A stretch of DNA of 64,000 nt from Affinibrenneria salicis. Its GTDB lineage: Bacteria; Pseudomonadota; Gammaproteobacteria; Enterobacterales; Enterobacteriaceae. The position numbers were made by a program, and so were the translations under genes. Below the pieces are notes generated by a model. That model saw nothing but the letters and a program-made list of their open reading frames with translations, was not told the origin of the DNA and searched no databases. The DNA lies in NCBI RefSeq assembly GCF_008710095.1, contig NZ_VYKJ01000008.1:109849-173848 (forward strand), written 5' to 3'. Position 1 is the first letter of the stretch. Every line of letters begins with the position of its first letter. Shown piece after piece: positions 20,076 to 29,153 of this stretch.

Positions 20076-21080
20076 ATGAAAAAGCTAACGTTATCCTGCC
20101 TGATTACTACCCTGCTCGCCAGCGGCGCCGCATGGGCCGAAGAGGCCAGCGTGCCCCAGAAAGCGAATAAGCCCTTCACCATGGGGGTGGTGGTGAAAGT
20201 AGGCGGCATACCCTGGTTCAACGTGATGGAACAGGGAATTAAAGAGGAAGGCAAAGCGCTGGGCGTGAATGCCTGGCAGGTTGGGCCGACCACGCCCGAT
20301 CCTGCGGAGCAGGTGCGCGCCATCGAAGATCTGATCGCCAAAAAAGTCGATGTGATCGGCGTGGTGCCGAATGACGCCAAAGTGCTGGAGCCGGTACTGA
20401 AGCGCGCTCAGGAAGCCGGTATTAAGGTGATCACCCATGAATCGCCGGCTCAGACCAACGCCGACTGGGACTTCGAGCTGCTGGACACCCAAAGCATGGG
20501 CGCCAACCATATGAAAGATATGGCGGCGTGCATGGGGGAAGAGGGCAAATACGCGATGTTTGTCGGCAGCCTGACGGTGCCGTTGGTCAATGAATGGGCC
20601 GACGCCGCGATCGCCTGGCAGAAGGCGCACTACCCGAAGATGACGCTGGTCGAGGATCGTTTCGGCGTGGCGGAGTCGGTTGATGATTCTATGCGCACCG
20701 CCAACGATCTGCTGTCGAAACACCGGGATCTGAAGGGGATCATGTCTTTTGGATCGCAGGGACCGATCGGCGCCGGCCGCGCCGTGGATAAACGCAAAAA
20801 GAACGACAGCACCTGCGTGTTCGGCACCTTTACCCCTGGCCAGGGCATCCGGCTGCTGGAAAAGGCCGCTATCGACGGCGGCTATATTTCCAATCCGATG
20901 ACTGCCGGCAAGGTCTTCGTTCAGGTCGCCACGGCGATGATGAACGGCGATCCGATCGAAAACGGCGTGAAGCTGGGAGATATGGGCACCATTTCGATCA
21001 AGGGCAATACTATTTTGAGCGATAACCCGGAAAAACTGGATGTCGAGAATACCAAACGCCTGGTGAAACTCGGTCTGTAA
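20076..21080 (+). CDS. sugar ABC transporter periplasmic binding protein (ribose/AI-2 type)
   Basis: This 334-residue protein has a signal peptide cleaved around residue 21 (ASGAAWAEE). Its two-lobed Peripla_BP_4 fold resembles RbsB/LsrB-type binding proteins (IPWFNVMEQGIKEEGKALGV, DPAEQVRAIEDLIAKKVDVI). It should capture a pentose in the periplasm for the importer encoded downstream. A 209-bp space separates it from the regulator, probably with its own promoter. An intercistronic hairpin follows, as is common when a binding protein must exceed its membrane partners in amount. From the enzymes nearby the ligand is probably L-xylulose or a related pentose, but this is inferred. Confidence 0.82.
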   Translation: MKKLTLSCLITTLLASGAAWAEEASVPQKANKPFTMGVVVKVGGIPWFNVMEQGIKEEGKALGVNAWQVGPTTPDPAEQVRAIEDLIAKKVDVIGVVPNDAKVLEPVLKRAQEAGIKVITHESPAQTNADWDFELLDTQSMGANHMKDMAACMGEEGKYAMFVGSLTVPLVNEWADAAIAWQKAHYPKMTLVEDRFGVAESVDDSMRTANDLLSKHRDLKGIMSFGSQGPIGAGRAVDKRKKNDSTCVFGTFTPGQGIRLLEKAAIDGGYISNPMTAGKVFVQVATAMMNGDPIENGVKLGDMGTISIKGNTILSDNPEKLDVENTKRLVKLGL

Positions 21081-21091
21081 CGACCGGCCGG

Positions 21092-21111
21092 CCGGGGCCA
21101 GCGCGCCCCGG
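21092..21111 (+). terminator. intercistronic hairpin after the binding-protein gene
   Basis: CCGGGGC and GCCCCGG form a perfect 7-bp stem with a 6-base loop between the binding-protein gene and the ATPase gene. There is no T-run, so it is more likely to stabilise the upstream message or partly attenuate transcription than to end it. Confidence 0.55.
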
Positions 21112-21142
21112 TTCTGTTAATCACGTTGCGGGGAAAAGTATT

Positions 21143-22657
21143 ATGACTCCGGTTTCCGACACAGAGAAAGACACGCCGCTGCTGGTGCTGAAAGCGCTTT
21201 CGAAGAGCTTCGGCGGGCACCAGGCGCTCAAAGGCATCGACCTGACGCTGAATAAAGGGGAAGTGCACTGTCTCGCGGGGGCGAACGGCTGCGGCAAAAG
21301 CACCTTAATTAAGGCCATCAGCGGGGTGTATACCCCGGACGACGGCAGCGAGATCATTATCGACGGCGTCAGCCATGCGCGCCTGACGCCCGACCGCGCG
21401 CGAGATTTGGGGATTCAGGTGATTTATCAGGATTTGTCGCTGTTCCCCAATCTGAGCGTGGCGGAAAATATCGCCTTCGAGTGCAACCTGACAGGTTATT
21501 TAGGCTGGTTCAACAAGGCGAAAATTCAGCGCGAGGCGCGCCTCATCCTGGATGAGTTGAAATTTCATATCGATCCCGACGTGCTGGTCCAGCACCTGCC
21601 CATCGCCCAGCGCCAGCAGGTGGCGATTTGCCGCGCGCTGGTGGCCGACGCGCGGCTGGTTATTATGGATGAACCCACCGCTTCGCTGACCCGCACCGAG
21701 GTAAATCAGCTGCTGCGCACGGTGAACTATCTGCGCAATAAAAATATTACCGTGGTATTTGTCAGCCACCGTCTCGACGAGGTGAAAGAGATCTCAGATC
21801 GCATCACCGTGATACGCGACGGCGAAAAAATCGGCACCTGGCCGGCTCAGGCGCTGACGCCGCTGCGTATCACCGAGCTGATGACCGGGCTGTCGATTGT
21901 GCATCAGAAAAAGCTGCCCAACGCGGAGAACGGCAAGGTGGTGCTGCAGCTCAATGGGCTGAGCCGCAAAGGCCAGTTCGAAGATATTTCCTTCAGTCTG
22001 CGCCGCGGAGAGGTGCTGGGCATCTGCGGTCTGCTGGGCGCCGGACGGACGGAGCTGGCGCTCAGCCTGTTCGGCATCACCCGGCCCGATCGCGGCGCCC
22101 TCTGGCTCGACGGCGAGCAGGTGCGCATCAGGGACAACACCCACGCCATTGAACTGGGCATCGGCTATGTTTCCGAAGACCGTCTGACGCTGGGCGCCGT
22201 GCTGCAGCAGTCGGTAGCGGACAACATGATGCTGTCGATTCTCAAACGCATCCGTACGCCCTGGTGCCTGATTGATGAAGACCGCAAAGACGCGCTGGTG
22301 CAGGAGTGGATCCACGATCTGGACATCAAAGTGACCGATCCGGATAACCCGCTCTCCACCCTGTCCGGCGGCAATCAGCAGAAGGTGGTGCTGGCGAAAT
22401 GGATCCTGACCCGGCCAAAGGTGCTGATTCTCGACGCGCCGACCGTCGGCGTCGATATCGGTGCCAAAGACAGTATCTATAAATTGATTCACCGGCTGTC
22501 CGGCGTGGGTATTTCCGTACTGCTGATCTCCGACGAGGTGCCGGAAGTCTATTACAACTGCGACCGTATTCTGCATATGAAGCAGGGCAGGATCATCAAT
22601 GAGTTAATACCCGGCCAGATTACGGAACAACAGCTGGCGGAGGCGATCAATGGCTAA
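21143..22657 (+). CDS. sugar ABC transporter ATPase, two fused nucleotide-binding domains (RbsA/AraG type)
   Basis: This 504-residue cytoplasmic ATPase has duplicated domains. Domain 1 has Walker A GANGCGKST near residue 49 and Walker B VIMDEPTASL near 172. Domain 2 has the degenerate P-loop GLLGAGRTE near 298, the ABC signature LSGGNQQKVVLAKW near 410, and a Walker B LILDAPTVGVD in which Ala432 replaces the catalytic glutamate. Such asymmetry is known among RbsA-like proteins, but the Glu loss is notable. It overlaps the next permease gene by 8 bases. It powers uptake of the pentose bound by the preceding periplasmic protein. Confidence 0.88.
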   Translation: MTPVSDTEKDTPLLVLKALSKSFGGHQALKGIDLTLNKGEVHCLAGANGCGKSTLIKAISGVYTPDDGSEIIIDGVSHARLTPDRARDLGIQVIYQDLSLFPNLSVAENIAFECNLTGYLGWFNKAKIQREARLILDELKFHIDPDVLVQHLPIAQRQQVAICRALVADARLVIMDEPTASLTRTEVNQLLRTVNYLRNKNITVVFVSHRLDEVKEISDRITVIRDGEKIGTWPAQALTPLRITELMTGLSIVHQKKLPNAENGKVVLQLNGLSRKGQFEDISFSLRRGEVLGICGLLGAGRTELALSLFGITRPDRGALWLDGEQVRIRDNTHAIELGIGYVSEDRLTLGAVLQQSVADNMMLSILKRIRTPWCLIDEDRKDALVQEWIHDLDIKVTDPDNPLSTLSGGNQQKVVLAKWILTRPKVLILDAPTVGVDIGAKDSIYKLIHRLSGVGISVLLISDEVPEVYYNCDRILHMKQGRIINELIPGQITEQQLAEAING

Positions 22658-23639
22658 TTTAAACAGGCTTAAACCACAATCCGTAGAGGGGTGGCTGTGC
22701 TGGGTGATTGTCATCATGCTGGCGCTGTTTTCATCCCTGAGCCGCGAATTTCTTTCTATCCAGAATTTGCTCGATTTAGCCGAGAGTTACGCGGTGACCG
22801 GCGTGTTCGCGCTGGGGTTGTTTGTGGTGCTGGTGACCGGCGGGATCGATATCTCGTTCGCCGCCGTCGCCTCGGTGGTGCAGTACGTGGTGGCCTCGCT
22901 GCTGCTTAATCATCTCGTCGCCAGTCCCGCCCTGTGCCTGGCGGTGGCGCTCGGCGTCGGGATTACCCTGGGCGTAATCAACGCGGTGCTGATTCATTAC
23001 CTCAATATTGTCTCCATCATTATCACCATCAGCATGCAGTCGCTGCTGTTCGGCATGCTGATGTGGCTTACCGGCGGTCACAGTATCTATGACCTGCCGG
23101 ACTGGTGGATCGACCAGCGCACGGTGCTGCCGTTCACCTACGACGGCGAAAGTTACCAGCTCGGGCTGCCGCTGCTGGTCATGCTGAGCATCGCCGCGCT
23201 GACCTGGCTGCTGCTCAACAAGACGCATATCGGCCGCCAGCTGTACGCCGTGGGCGGCAGCCCGGAATCGGCGCGGCGCATCGGCATCCGCGTGGCGCTG
23301 ATTTATCTGTTCGCCTACGGCTATCTCGGCGCGACGGCGGCGATCGGCGGCATGCTGCAGGCGTATCGCATGAGCGAGGTGGTGCCGAACGCGCTGGTCG
23401 GCGGCGAACTGGACGTGCTGGCGGCGGCGGTGCTGGGCGGCGCCAGCCTGTCCGGCGGGCGCGGCTCCGTGGCCGGCACGCTGATGGGCGTTTTTCTCAT
23501 CGGCATCCTGAAAAACGGCCTTAACCTCGTCGGCGTCTCAAGCTACTTCGTCAATATTGTTATTGGCGTGGTGATTGTCGCCGCAATTTGCGTAACGCAT
23601 TACAAGAAGCGCAAAGAAACGGATGTTGGCTTTGTCTGA
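22650..23639 (+). CDS. sugar ABC transporter permease 1 (RbsC/AraH family)
   Basis: This 329-residue inner-membrane protein has about eight to ten hydrophobic segments. It carries the family features LVTGGIDISFAAVASVVQYV near residue 61 and DVLAAAVLGGASLSGGRGSVAGT near 254. It starts within the end of the ATPase gene (8-base overlap, GGAGGCG ahead), and its stop overlaps the start region of permease 2. It forms a heteromeric channel with permease 2, as in ribose- and AI-2-type importers that encode two different permeases. Confidence 0.88.
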   Translation: MANLNRLKPQSVEGWLCWVIVIMLALFSSLSREFLSIQNLLDLAESYAVTGVFALGLFVVLVTGGIDISFAAVASVVQYVVASLLLNHLVASPALCLAVALGVGITLGVINAVLIHYLNIVSIIITISMQSLLFGMLMWLTGGHSIYDLPDWWIDQRTVLPFTYDGESYQLGLPLLVMLSIAALTWLLLNKTHIGRQLYAVGGSPESARRIGIRVALIYLFAYGYLGATAAIGGMLQAYRMSEVVPNALVGGELDVLAAAVLGGASLSGGRGSVAGTLMGVFLIGILKNGLNLVGVSSYFVNIVIGVVIVAAICVTHYKKRKETDVGFV

Positions 23640-23653
23640 TGAGAGCGTCTGCT

Positions 23654-24700
23654 ATGAAAAAAAATCGATATTTACCCGTTGACGGCACGATATCCGGGCT
23701 GCTGGGCATTTGCTGCCTGGCGACGCTGGCCTTCACGCTGGCGATGCCCGGCCGCTTCTTCAGCGAAAATACCTTTCTGAGCATCGCCTTTCAGCTGCCG
23801 GAGCTGGGGCTGCTGACCTTCGCCATGTTCGTACCGATGCTGAGCGGCGGGTTGAACCTGTCGATCATCGGCACGGCGAACCTGACCAGCCTGTTTATGG
23901 CGTGGTTATTGATTCGCTATGTGCCGGCGGATGCCGGAACGCTGACGCAGCTGGCGTGGCTGCTGATCGCGTTGGCCGGCGCCGCGCTGATCGCCATGGT
24001 GATCGGCACGCTGACCGGGCTGATGATCTCGCGCATCGGCGCGCATCCCATCCTGGTGACGCTGGGCAGTATGACCATTATCAGCGGCATCGGCGTGTAC
24101 CTGACCAAAGGCGCGGCGCTGAGCGGCATGCCGCCGATCGTGCGCGGCATCGGCGCCGAAGTGGTGCTCGGCGTGCCGGTGCCGATGATTATTTTCGTCG
24201 TCGCGTCGCTGGTGCTGGCCGTGTTCCTCGGCAGAACCCAGACGGGGAAAAGTATTTACATGTGCGGCAGCAATATCAACGCCACCTGGTTTAGCGGGAT
24301 ACGCACCGACCGCGTGATGATCGTGATTTATGCGATCTCCAGCCTGCTCTGCGTGCTGGCCGGTTTAATCATGATGGCGCGTTTCAATTCGGCCCGCATG
24401 GGGTACGGCGACTCTTATCTGCTGTTGACCGTGCTGGCGATTGTGCTGGGGGGAACCAACCCCTTTGGCGGCCAGGGACGGGTCAGCCATGTGTTCTGCG
24501 CGCTGCTGGTGCTGCAGGTAATCGCCACCGGTCTGAGTCTGCTCGGGGTGAGTCTGCACTTTAACCTGGCCGTCTGGGGCATCACGCTGATCTGCTCGCT
24601 GGGGTTCCGTTTCCTGAAGGATAAGTGGCTGGCGAAGCGCGCCATGAAACGCAACCGCATCAAATATCTGCATCATCTGGCTACTCGCGAGGGAAAATAA
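23654..24700 (+). CDS. sugar ABC transporter permease 2 (RbsC/LsrD family)
   Basis: This 348-residue polytopic membrane protein shows MLSGGLNLSIIGTANLTSLF and LAIVLGGTNPFGGQGRVSHV, typical of the second permease of such importers. I chose the ATG at 23654 because GAGAG lies about 8 bases upstream. An in-frame ATG at 23639 overlaps the permease 1 stop (TGATG) and would add 5 residues. The basic C-terminus ends one base into the next gene: the stop codon shares its last A with the 3-epimerase ATG, so translation is probably coupled. Confidence 0.85.
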   Translation: MKKNRYLPVDGTISGLLGICCLATLAFTLAMPGRFFSENTFLSIAFQLPELGLLTFAMFVPMLSGGLNLSIIGTANLTSLFMAWLLIRYVPADAGTLTQLAWLLIALAGAALIAMVIGTLTGLMISRIGAHPILVTLGSMTIISGIGVYLTKGAALSGMPPIVRGIGAEVVLGVPVPMIIFVVASLVLAVFLGRTQTGKSIYMCGSNINATWFSGIRTDRVMIVIYAISSLLCVLAGLIMMARFNSARMGYGDSYLLLTVLAIVLGGTNPFGGQGRVSHVFCALLVLQVIATGLSLLGVSLHFNLAVWGITLICSLGFRFLKDKWLAKRAMKRNRIKYLHHLATREGK

Positions 24701-25581
24701 TGCGCAGTCATCCATTAGGTATTTATGAAAAGGCGCTGCCCAAAGAAACAAGCTGGCTGGAGAAGCTGGCGATCGCCAGGTCCAGCGGGTTTGATTTTGT
24801 CGAGATGTCGGTGGACGAGAGCGATGAACGCCTTGCCCGCCTGGCGTGGACGCCGGCCGAGCGCATGGCGGTGATCACCGCGATTCAACAGACGGGCGTG
24901 CGTATTCCTTCGCTGTGCCTGTCCGCGCACCGGCGCTTTCCGTTCGGCAGCCGTCAGCCTGAAACGCGCGCCCGCGCGCGGCAGATTATGCAGCAGGCGA
25001 TTACGCTGGCGCAGGATCTGGGCATCCGCACCATTCAACTGGCCGGATACGATGTTTACTATGAGCCGCAGGACGCCGGGACCATTGCCCGTTTTGAGGA
25101 CGGGCTGGCCTGGGCGGTGGAGCAAGCCGCCGCCGCCCAGGTGATGTGCGCGCTCGAAATCATGGACACGCCGTTCCTCAATTCGATCGGCAAATGGCGG
25201 GCGCTGGACGCCAAAATCAACTCGCCGTGGTTCACCGTGTATCCCGATATCGGCAACCTTTCCGCCTGGGGAAATAACGTGGAAAGCGAGCTGGAGCGCG
25301 GCATCGATCGCATTGCGGCGTTTCATCTCAAGGATACGCTGCCGGTCACCCGCGATTCCCCCGGCCAGTTCCGCGATGTGCCTTTCGGCGCGGGCTGCGT
25401 CGATTTCGTCGGCCTGTTTAAAACGTTGCGCCGCCTGAACTATCGCGGCGCCTTTTTGGTTGAGATGTGGACGGAAAAGTCCGCCGAGCCGCTGCTGGAT
25501 ATTATCCATGCCCGTTACTGGATCGAAGAGCAAATGCGCCTGGCCGGCTGGCAGACCCGCCATTCGCCGGACGCAGGCTGA
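24700..25581 (+). CDS. L-xylulose-5-phosphate 3-epimerase (UlaE/SgbU family)
   Basis: This 293-residue TIM-barrel sugar-phosphate isomerase would convert L-xylulose 5-phosphate to L-ribulose 5-phosphate. It follows UlaE closely: PLGIYEKALPKE, GFDFVEMSVDESDERLARL, SLCLSAHRRFPFGS, LAGYDVYY, EIMDTPFLNSI, and YPDIGNLSAWGNNVESEL, with metal-site residues in ALEIMD, VYPDIGN and VEMW. The ATG at 24700 has GAGGGA ahead and overlaps the permease stop (TAATG). A longer frame from 24625 lies inside permease 2 and is not supported. It precedes the kinase by 9 bases. Confidence 0.88.
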   Translation: MRSHPLGIYEKALPKETSWLEKLAIARSSGFDFVEMSVDESDERLARLAWTPAERMAVITAIQQTGVRIPSLCLSAHRRFPFGSRQPETRARARQIMQQAITLAQDLGIRTIQLAGYDVYYEPQDAGTIARFEDGLAWAVEQAAAAQVMCALEIMDTPFLNSIGKWRALDAKINSPWFTVYPDIGNLSAWGNNVESELERGIDRIAAFHLKDTLPVTRDSPGQFRDVPFGAGCVDFVGLFKTLRRLNYRGAFLVEMWTEKSAEPLLDIIHARYWIEEQMRLAGWQTRHSPDAG

Positions 25582-25590
25582 GGAGCACAC

Positions 25591-27066
25591 ATGAGCCACT
25601 ATTTTTTGGGCATCGACCTGGGCGGAACCGTCACGAAGGCCGGCATCTATACGCCGGAAGGGCGCGAGATCGTGGTGACAGAACGCCAGCTGCCGCTGCT
25701 GAGCCCGCAGATGGGGTTCTGCGAACGGGATATGACGCAGCTGTGGCAGGCCACCTGTCAGGTGATCCGTCAGGCTCTGAGCGAAGGCCGCATCGCGCCC
25801 GGGCATATCCGCGGCGTAAGTTTTTCGGCGCACGGCAAGGGGCTGTATCTGGTGGATAAGCAGGGCCGGCCGGTAAGAAACGGCATCGTCTCTTCCGATT
25901 CGCGCGCCCAGGCGCTGGTTAAACGCTGGCGCGACGAAGGCCGGGAGCGCGAGGCCTGGCCGGCCAGCCTGCAGCAGCTGTGGCCATCTCATCCGGCGGC
26001 GCTGCTGCGCTGGCTGAAGGAGAATGAAGGCGACAGCTATCGACGCGCGGGCTATGTGTTGATGGCGCACGACTACCTGCGCTATTGCCTGACCGGTGAG
26101 TTTGCAGTTGAGGAAACCAATATCTCCGGCAGCAATTTGTTTAATCAGCGCAGCGGCGACTTCGATCCCCATCTGCTGGCGTTGTTTGGCATCGACGACG
26201 TCGCGGATAAAACGGCGCCGATCCGTCATTCCGCCGATCTCGCCGGCTATGTCACCCGCCCGGCCGCCGAGCTGTGTGGTCTGCGGCCAGGCACGCCGGT
26301 TTTTTGCGGCATGTTCGACGTGGTGGGCGCCGCCCTGATCTCCGGCGTGCAGGACAGTCGGACGCTGAGCGCCGTGGCCGGCACCTGGTCTATTGCCACC
26401 CGCGTCTTTGACCGGGTGGTGCCGTCGGAATATCCGTATGTCTGGGGCAAATACTGCATTCCTGGGCGTTATTTCGTCCACGAAGGCAGCCCCACATCCG
26501 CCAGCAATCTGGCCTGGTTTGTTAAGCAACTTCTGCCGGCGTTGCCCGACGGCTATCAGACGCTGAACGGCTGGGCCGAGAGCGGCTACCGGAAGAATGA
26601 GGAGCTGCTGTTTTTCCCGTGGCTCTACGGTTCAAACTTTGATGCCCGTCTGAACGGCGGCCTGCTGGGATTGTGCGGGCACCATGTGACGGCGGATATC
26701 GTGTACGCCATTTATCAGGGTATTGTCTTTTCACATCTGCTGCATCAGGACAGGATTCAGGCGCTGGACGGCGGGGCGGAGGTTGTTCGGTTTTCCGGCG
26801 GGCCAACCCATTCGCCGATCTGGATGCGCATGTTTTGCGACGCCGGCAACCTCCCGCTGGAGATCGTCGACGTCCAGCAGTCGGGCTGCCGGGCCGCGGC
26901 GCTTTGCGCCGCCGTGGGCAGCGGCTATTTTACCGATTTCGCCGGCGCGATGCAGGCCGGCCGCGCGCCGCTGATCCGGCTCGAACCCGACGCGGCGAAG
27001 CACCAGGTATTGAGGCAGCGTTTTGAACGTTTCAAGCGCGTGGCGCACGCGTTGAGCGAGGTTTGA
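25591..27066 (+). CDS. lyxK: FGGY carbohydrate kinase, L-xylulokinase (LyxK)-like
   Basis: This 491-residue sugar kinase has the N-terminal phosphate loop (GIDLGGTVTKAGIY), a candidate catalytic Asp243 (CGMFDVVGAAL), and the C-terminal adenosine-binding GGPTHSPIWMRMFCD near residue 407. Overall similarity to E. coli LyxK is clear (YLxGIDLGG, SFSAHGKGLYLVDK, VLMAHDYLRYCLTG, HEGSPTSASNLAWF). It should phosphorylate L-xylulose. AGGAG precedes the ATG. It is the last gene of the importer operon and, with the 3- and 4-epimerases, completes a route to D-xylulose 5-phosphate. D-xylulose or another ketose as substrate is possible. Confidence 0.8.
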   Translation: MSHYFLGIDLGGTVTKAGIYTPEGREIVVTERQLPLLSPQMGFCERDMTQLWQATCQVIRQALSEGRIAPGHIRGVSFSAHGKGLYLVDKQGRPVRNGIVSSDSRAQALVKRWRDEGREREAWPASLQQLWPSHPAALLRWLKENEGDSYRRAGYVLMAHDYLRYCLTGEFAVEETNISGSNLFNQRSGDFDPHLLALFGIDDVADKTAPIRHSADLAGYVTRPAAELCGLRPGTPVFCGMFDVVGAALISGVQDSRTLSAVAGTWSIATRVFDRVVPSEYPYVWGKYCIPGRYFVHEGSPTSASNLAWFVKQLLPALPDGYQTLNGWAESGYRKNEELLFFPWLYGSNFDARLNGGLLGLCGHHVTADIVYAIYQGIVFSHLLHQDRIQALDGGAEVVRFSGGPTHSPIWMRMFCDAGNLPLEIVDVQQSGCRAAALCAAVGSGYFTDFAGAMQAGRAPLIRLEPDAAKHQVLRQRFERFKRVAHALSEV

Positions 27067-27658
27067 GCGTCGGGGTAGTTTAGGATACAAGCGCCAACTG
27101 GTTGCAGGATGAAGGGGGGGTTATACAGCACGACGGTATGATAGCCGGATATTCGCTGAGAATTTTCGTGCCAGAAATGGCCTATGTTGTATCCATCATT
27201 TGGTTAGTCCGATTCTATAATAGAAACGGATGAATTGATTCGTTATTAAATCTGCTAAATTTAGCAAAGCTGACAGTTTGTTCGCTGATCATGCTATCCT
27301 GCTTTATGCGTCTTTGTTGGCCGTATATTTTCCAGATGCGCGACTGGAGCGGTATTCATATAACCTCTTTAGTGGTAGTGCTGTGAAATTGGGTTACGTT
27401 ATCATGTTCGGAGGTTGTGGCTCTATGACCACTTTTCTCGCCATGTTCCTGTGTAATGGTGAGAATATGGTAATTTCGATAAATGTCAGATTTTTTTCTG
27501 TATGTTATGTCACCGGTATTTTTATTTGAGCGGCTGGCAAAACGGTATGTATTACTAAAAATAATGAAATTCACAAAAAAATCAAATAATACCTTTACTT
27601 TGAGGGATTTTAGCCGCCGGATGTGGGATATAACAGTGTTATAATGTGTCGTCATGAG
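27067..27658. other. 592-bp gap, start of the AT-rich islet
   Basis: Composition changes here from GC-rich to AT-rich at about 27180. A stretch at 27090-27124 (GGTTGCAGGATGAAGG, then a G-run and TTATA) resembles an ERIC end and may be a decayed copy at the islet edge. A perfect palindrome TGCTAAATTTAGCA lies at 27253-27266. TATAAT just before 27650 may be the -10 of the following gene. I found no supported gene; a frame at 27278-27529 lacks a ribosome site and any recognisable product. Confidence 0.5.
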
Positions 27659-28051
27659 ATGACAGAGGGGGGTTTTTTATCGCATCTATTGTTAGATTTC
27701 ATGAAAAGGCATAGTGCGTCAATAATCACGTCGGGTGACAATTACATTAATCCGCTAAGTTATTCTATCTTACCATATATCAATGATGAAAATATTGGAT
27801 TTAAAATCTCTCCTTTGGAGTATAGGAAATATTGCACATTATCGAAAGTGTTGTTGTCAGTATATAACCAGACTGTTTGCATCAGGGTTGCCATAACTTT
27901 CAAAGGCGTTTGGTTTGCCGGTCTTTTTATTGATAACTCAGATTTAGATAATAGTTTAATTACTTTGTGTAAAACTCTGAAAGAGCCGCCAGCAGGGAAC
28001 CTGATATCATTGATGGTGGAAGGCGGCGCAGCCAGAAAAAACTATGGATGA
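27659..28051 (+). CDS. unrecognised small protein of the AT-rich islet
   Basis: This is a 130-residue product if started at the ATG at 27659; in-frame starts at 27644 (ATG) and 27623 (GTG) are also possible. No strong ribosome site decides between them. I do not recognise a family. The sequence is soluble-looking, with mixed hydrophobic strands (VCIRVAITFKGVWFAGLFID) and no membrane or signal segment. Codon use and AT content differ strongly from the flanking operons, which suggests transfer. It ends 46 bases before the alpha/beta hydrolase gene on the same strand, so the two are likely one unit. Confidence 0.5.
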   Translation: MTEGGFLSHLLLDFMKRHSASIITSGDNYINPLSYSILPYINDENIGFKISPLEYRKYCTLSKVLLSVYNQTVCIRVAITFKGVWFAGLFIDNSDLDNSLITLCKTLKEPPAGNLISLMVEGGAARKNYG

Positions 28052-28097
28052 CTCTGTTTTAATTATCTGATTTTTATTACATGGATACAGGAATGAT

Positions 28098-29153
28098 ATG
28101 TATATAGATGAAGCTAAAAAGTTTGTGTTACTACATTCTAAAATACTTGGTGTATATAATGAAACAAAAGAAATATTAGAAAGAATAAAAAAACATGGAG
28201 AAGATTCAGAGGATGGATGGAGCACGATTTTTTATAAAATGGCTAATGATTGTTATATCAAAGGTGATTTTGTTAAATCAGGGGTTTTTTATAATCTTGC
28301 CAGATTCCCTTTTCCGGAAACAGAAGTTCAAAACAGAGCTTATGTGAATTATTTGGCTATATTCGATGAATTATATGTGAAAAGTGGTTTGTTAAAAAGA
28401 GTTGAGGCTTCTGATGGAAAGCAAATATTTTATCTTAAAGAGTCTTCCGCTACCGATATCGTAATTATTACCGGAGGGATTATATCACTAAAGGAGCAGT
28501 GGGTTAAATTGGTGAAAATTTTTTCTGCGCTTAAAATCACAGTTGTCCTCGCTGAAATGCCCGGTGTGGGGCAAAATAGTTTAAGTTATGGCAAGGCATC
28601 TTTTCGCATGTACTCTGATATATTAGATGTCGTATGTAAGGATAATGAAAACATAAATTGTCATTTGATGGCGTTAAGCTTCAGTGGTTTTATCGCATAT
28701 AAAAATAATCTGACTGATGACAGGATAAAAGGGATAACGATGGTTGGAACACCATTAAATGCTTTGTATCATGATAAAGATATATTTGATGATTTGCCCA
28801 AAATAACTCAAAAAACGATATGTTATAATATAAAAAAGGAGATAGGTAATGATGGCGATATTTTTGATTTTATGGATGAAAATTTTCACCTTACTAAAGA
28901 TGAGACGACATATTCAAAAATATTTTACGTTCAAAGTCTAAAGGATGAAATAATTTCATGTGATGAGGCGTGTTTTTTAAAAAATTTAGCAAAGAATTCT
29001 GACGTTCTGTCGCTGAATGATGAACATGGTTCTCCCCACTATCATAAAGTTGTGGTGAGTTATTGTGTGTGGAGCGTGTTGAACACTTTGTCCAAACATA
29101 AATTTATTCAGATCTTACTTAAGTTTTTTATTTTTTTGAAAATTAAAGGCTGA
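28098..29153 (+). CDS. alpha/beta hydrolase-fold protein of the AT-rich islet
   Basis: This 351-residue protein has a helical N-terminal part (about 1-110) and then an alpha/beta hydrolase core. A plausible catalytic triad is visible: Ser194 in the nucleophile elbow ALSFSG, Asp283 in SLKDEI and His310 in DEHGS. The N-terminal helical cap before the core resembles the FrsA-like layout. The last residues are hydrophobic (KFFIFLKIKG), with no signal peptide. AGGAA lies 5 bases before the ATG. The gene is strongly AT-rich compared with its neighbours and is paired with an unrecognised small gene, so it was probably acquired. Esterase, thioesterase and acyl-transfer functions are all possible; none can be chosen. 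Confidence 0.7.
   Translation: MYIDEAKKFVLLHSKILGVYNETKEILERIKKHGEDSEDGWSTIFYKMANDCYIKGDFVKSGVFYNLARFPFPETEVQNRAYVNYLAIFDELYVKSGLLKRVEASDGKQIFYLKESSATDIVIITGGIISLKEQWVKLVKIFSALKITVVLAEMPGVGQNSLSYGKASFRMYSDILDVVCKDNENINCHLMALSFSGFIAYKNNLTDDRIKGITMVGTPLNALYHDKDIFDDLPKITQKTICYNIKKEIGNDGDIFDFMDENFHLTKDETTYSKIFYVQSLKDEIISCDEACFLKNLAKNSDVLSLNDEHGSPHYHKVVVSYCVWSVLNTLSKHKFIQILLKFFIFLKIKG

Noticed and set aside
27278..27529. 83-codon frame in the AT-rich gap
   Set aside because: No ribosome site; the translation resembles no family, and such frames are expected by chance.
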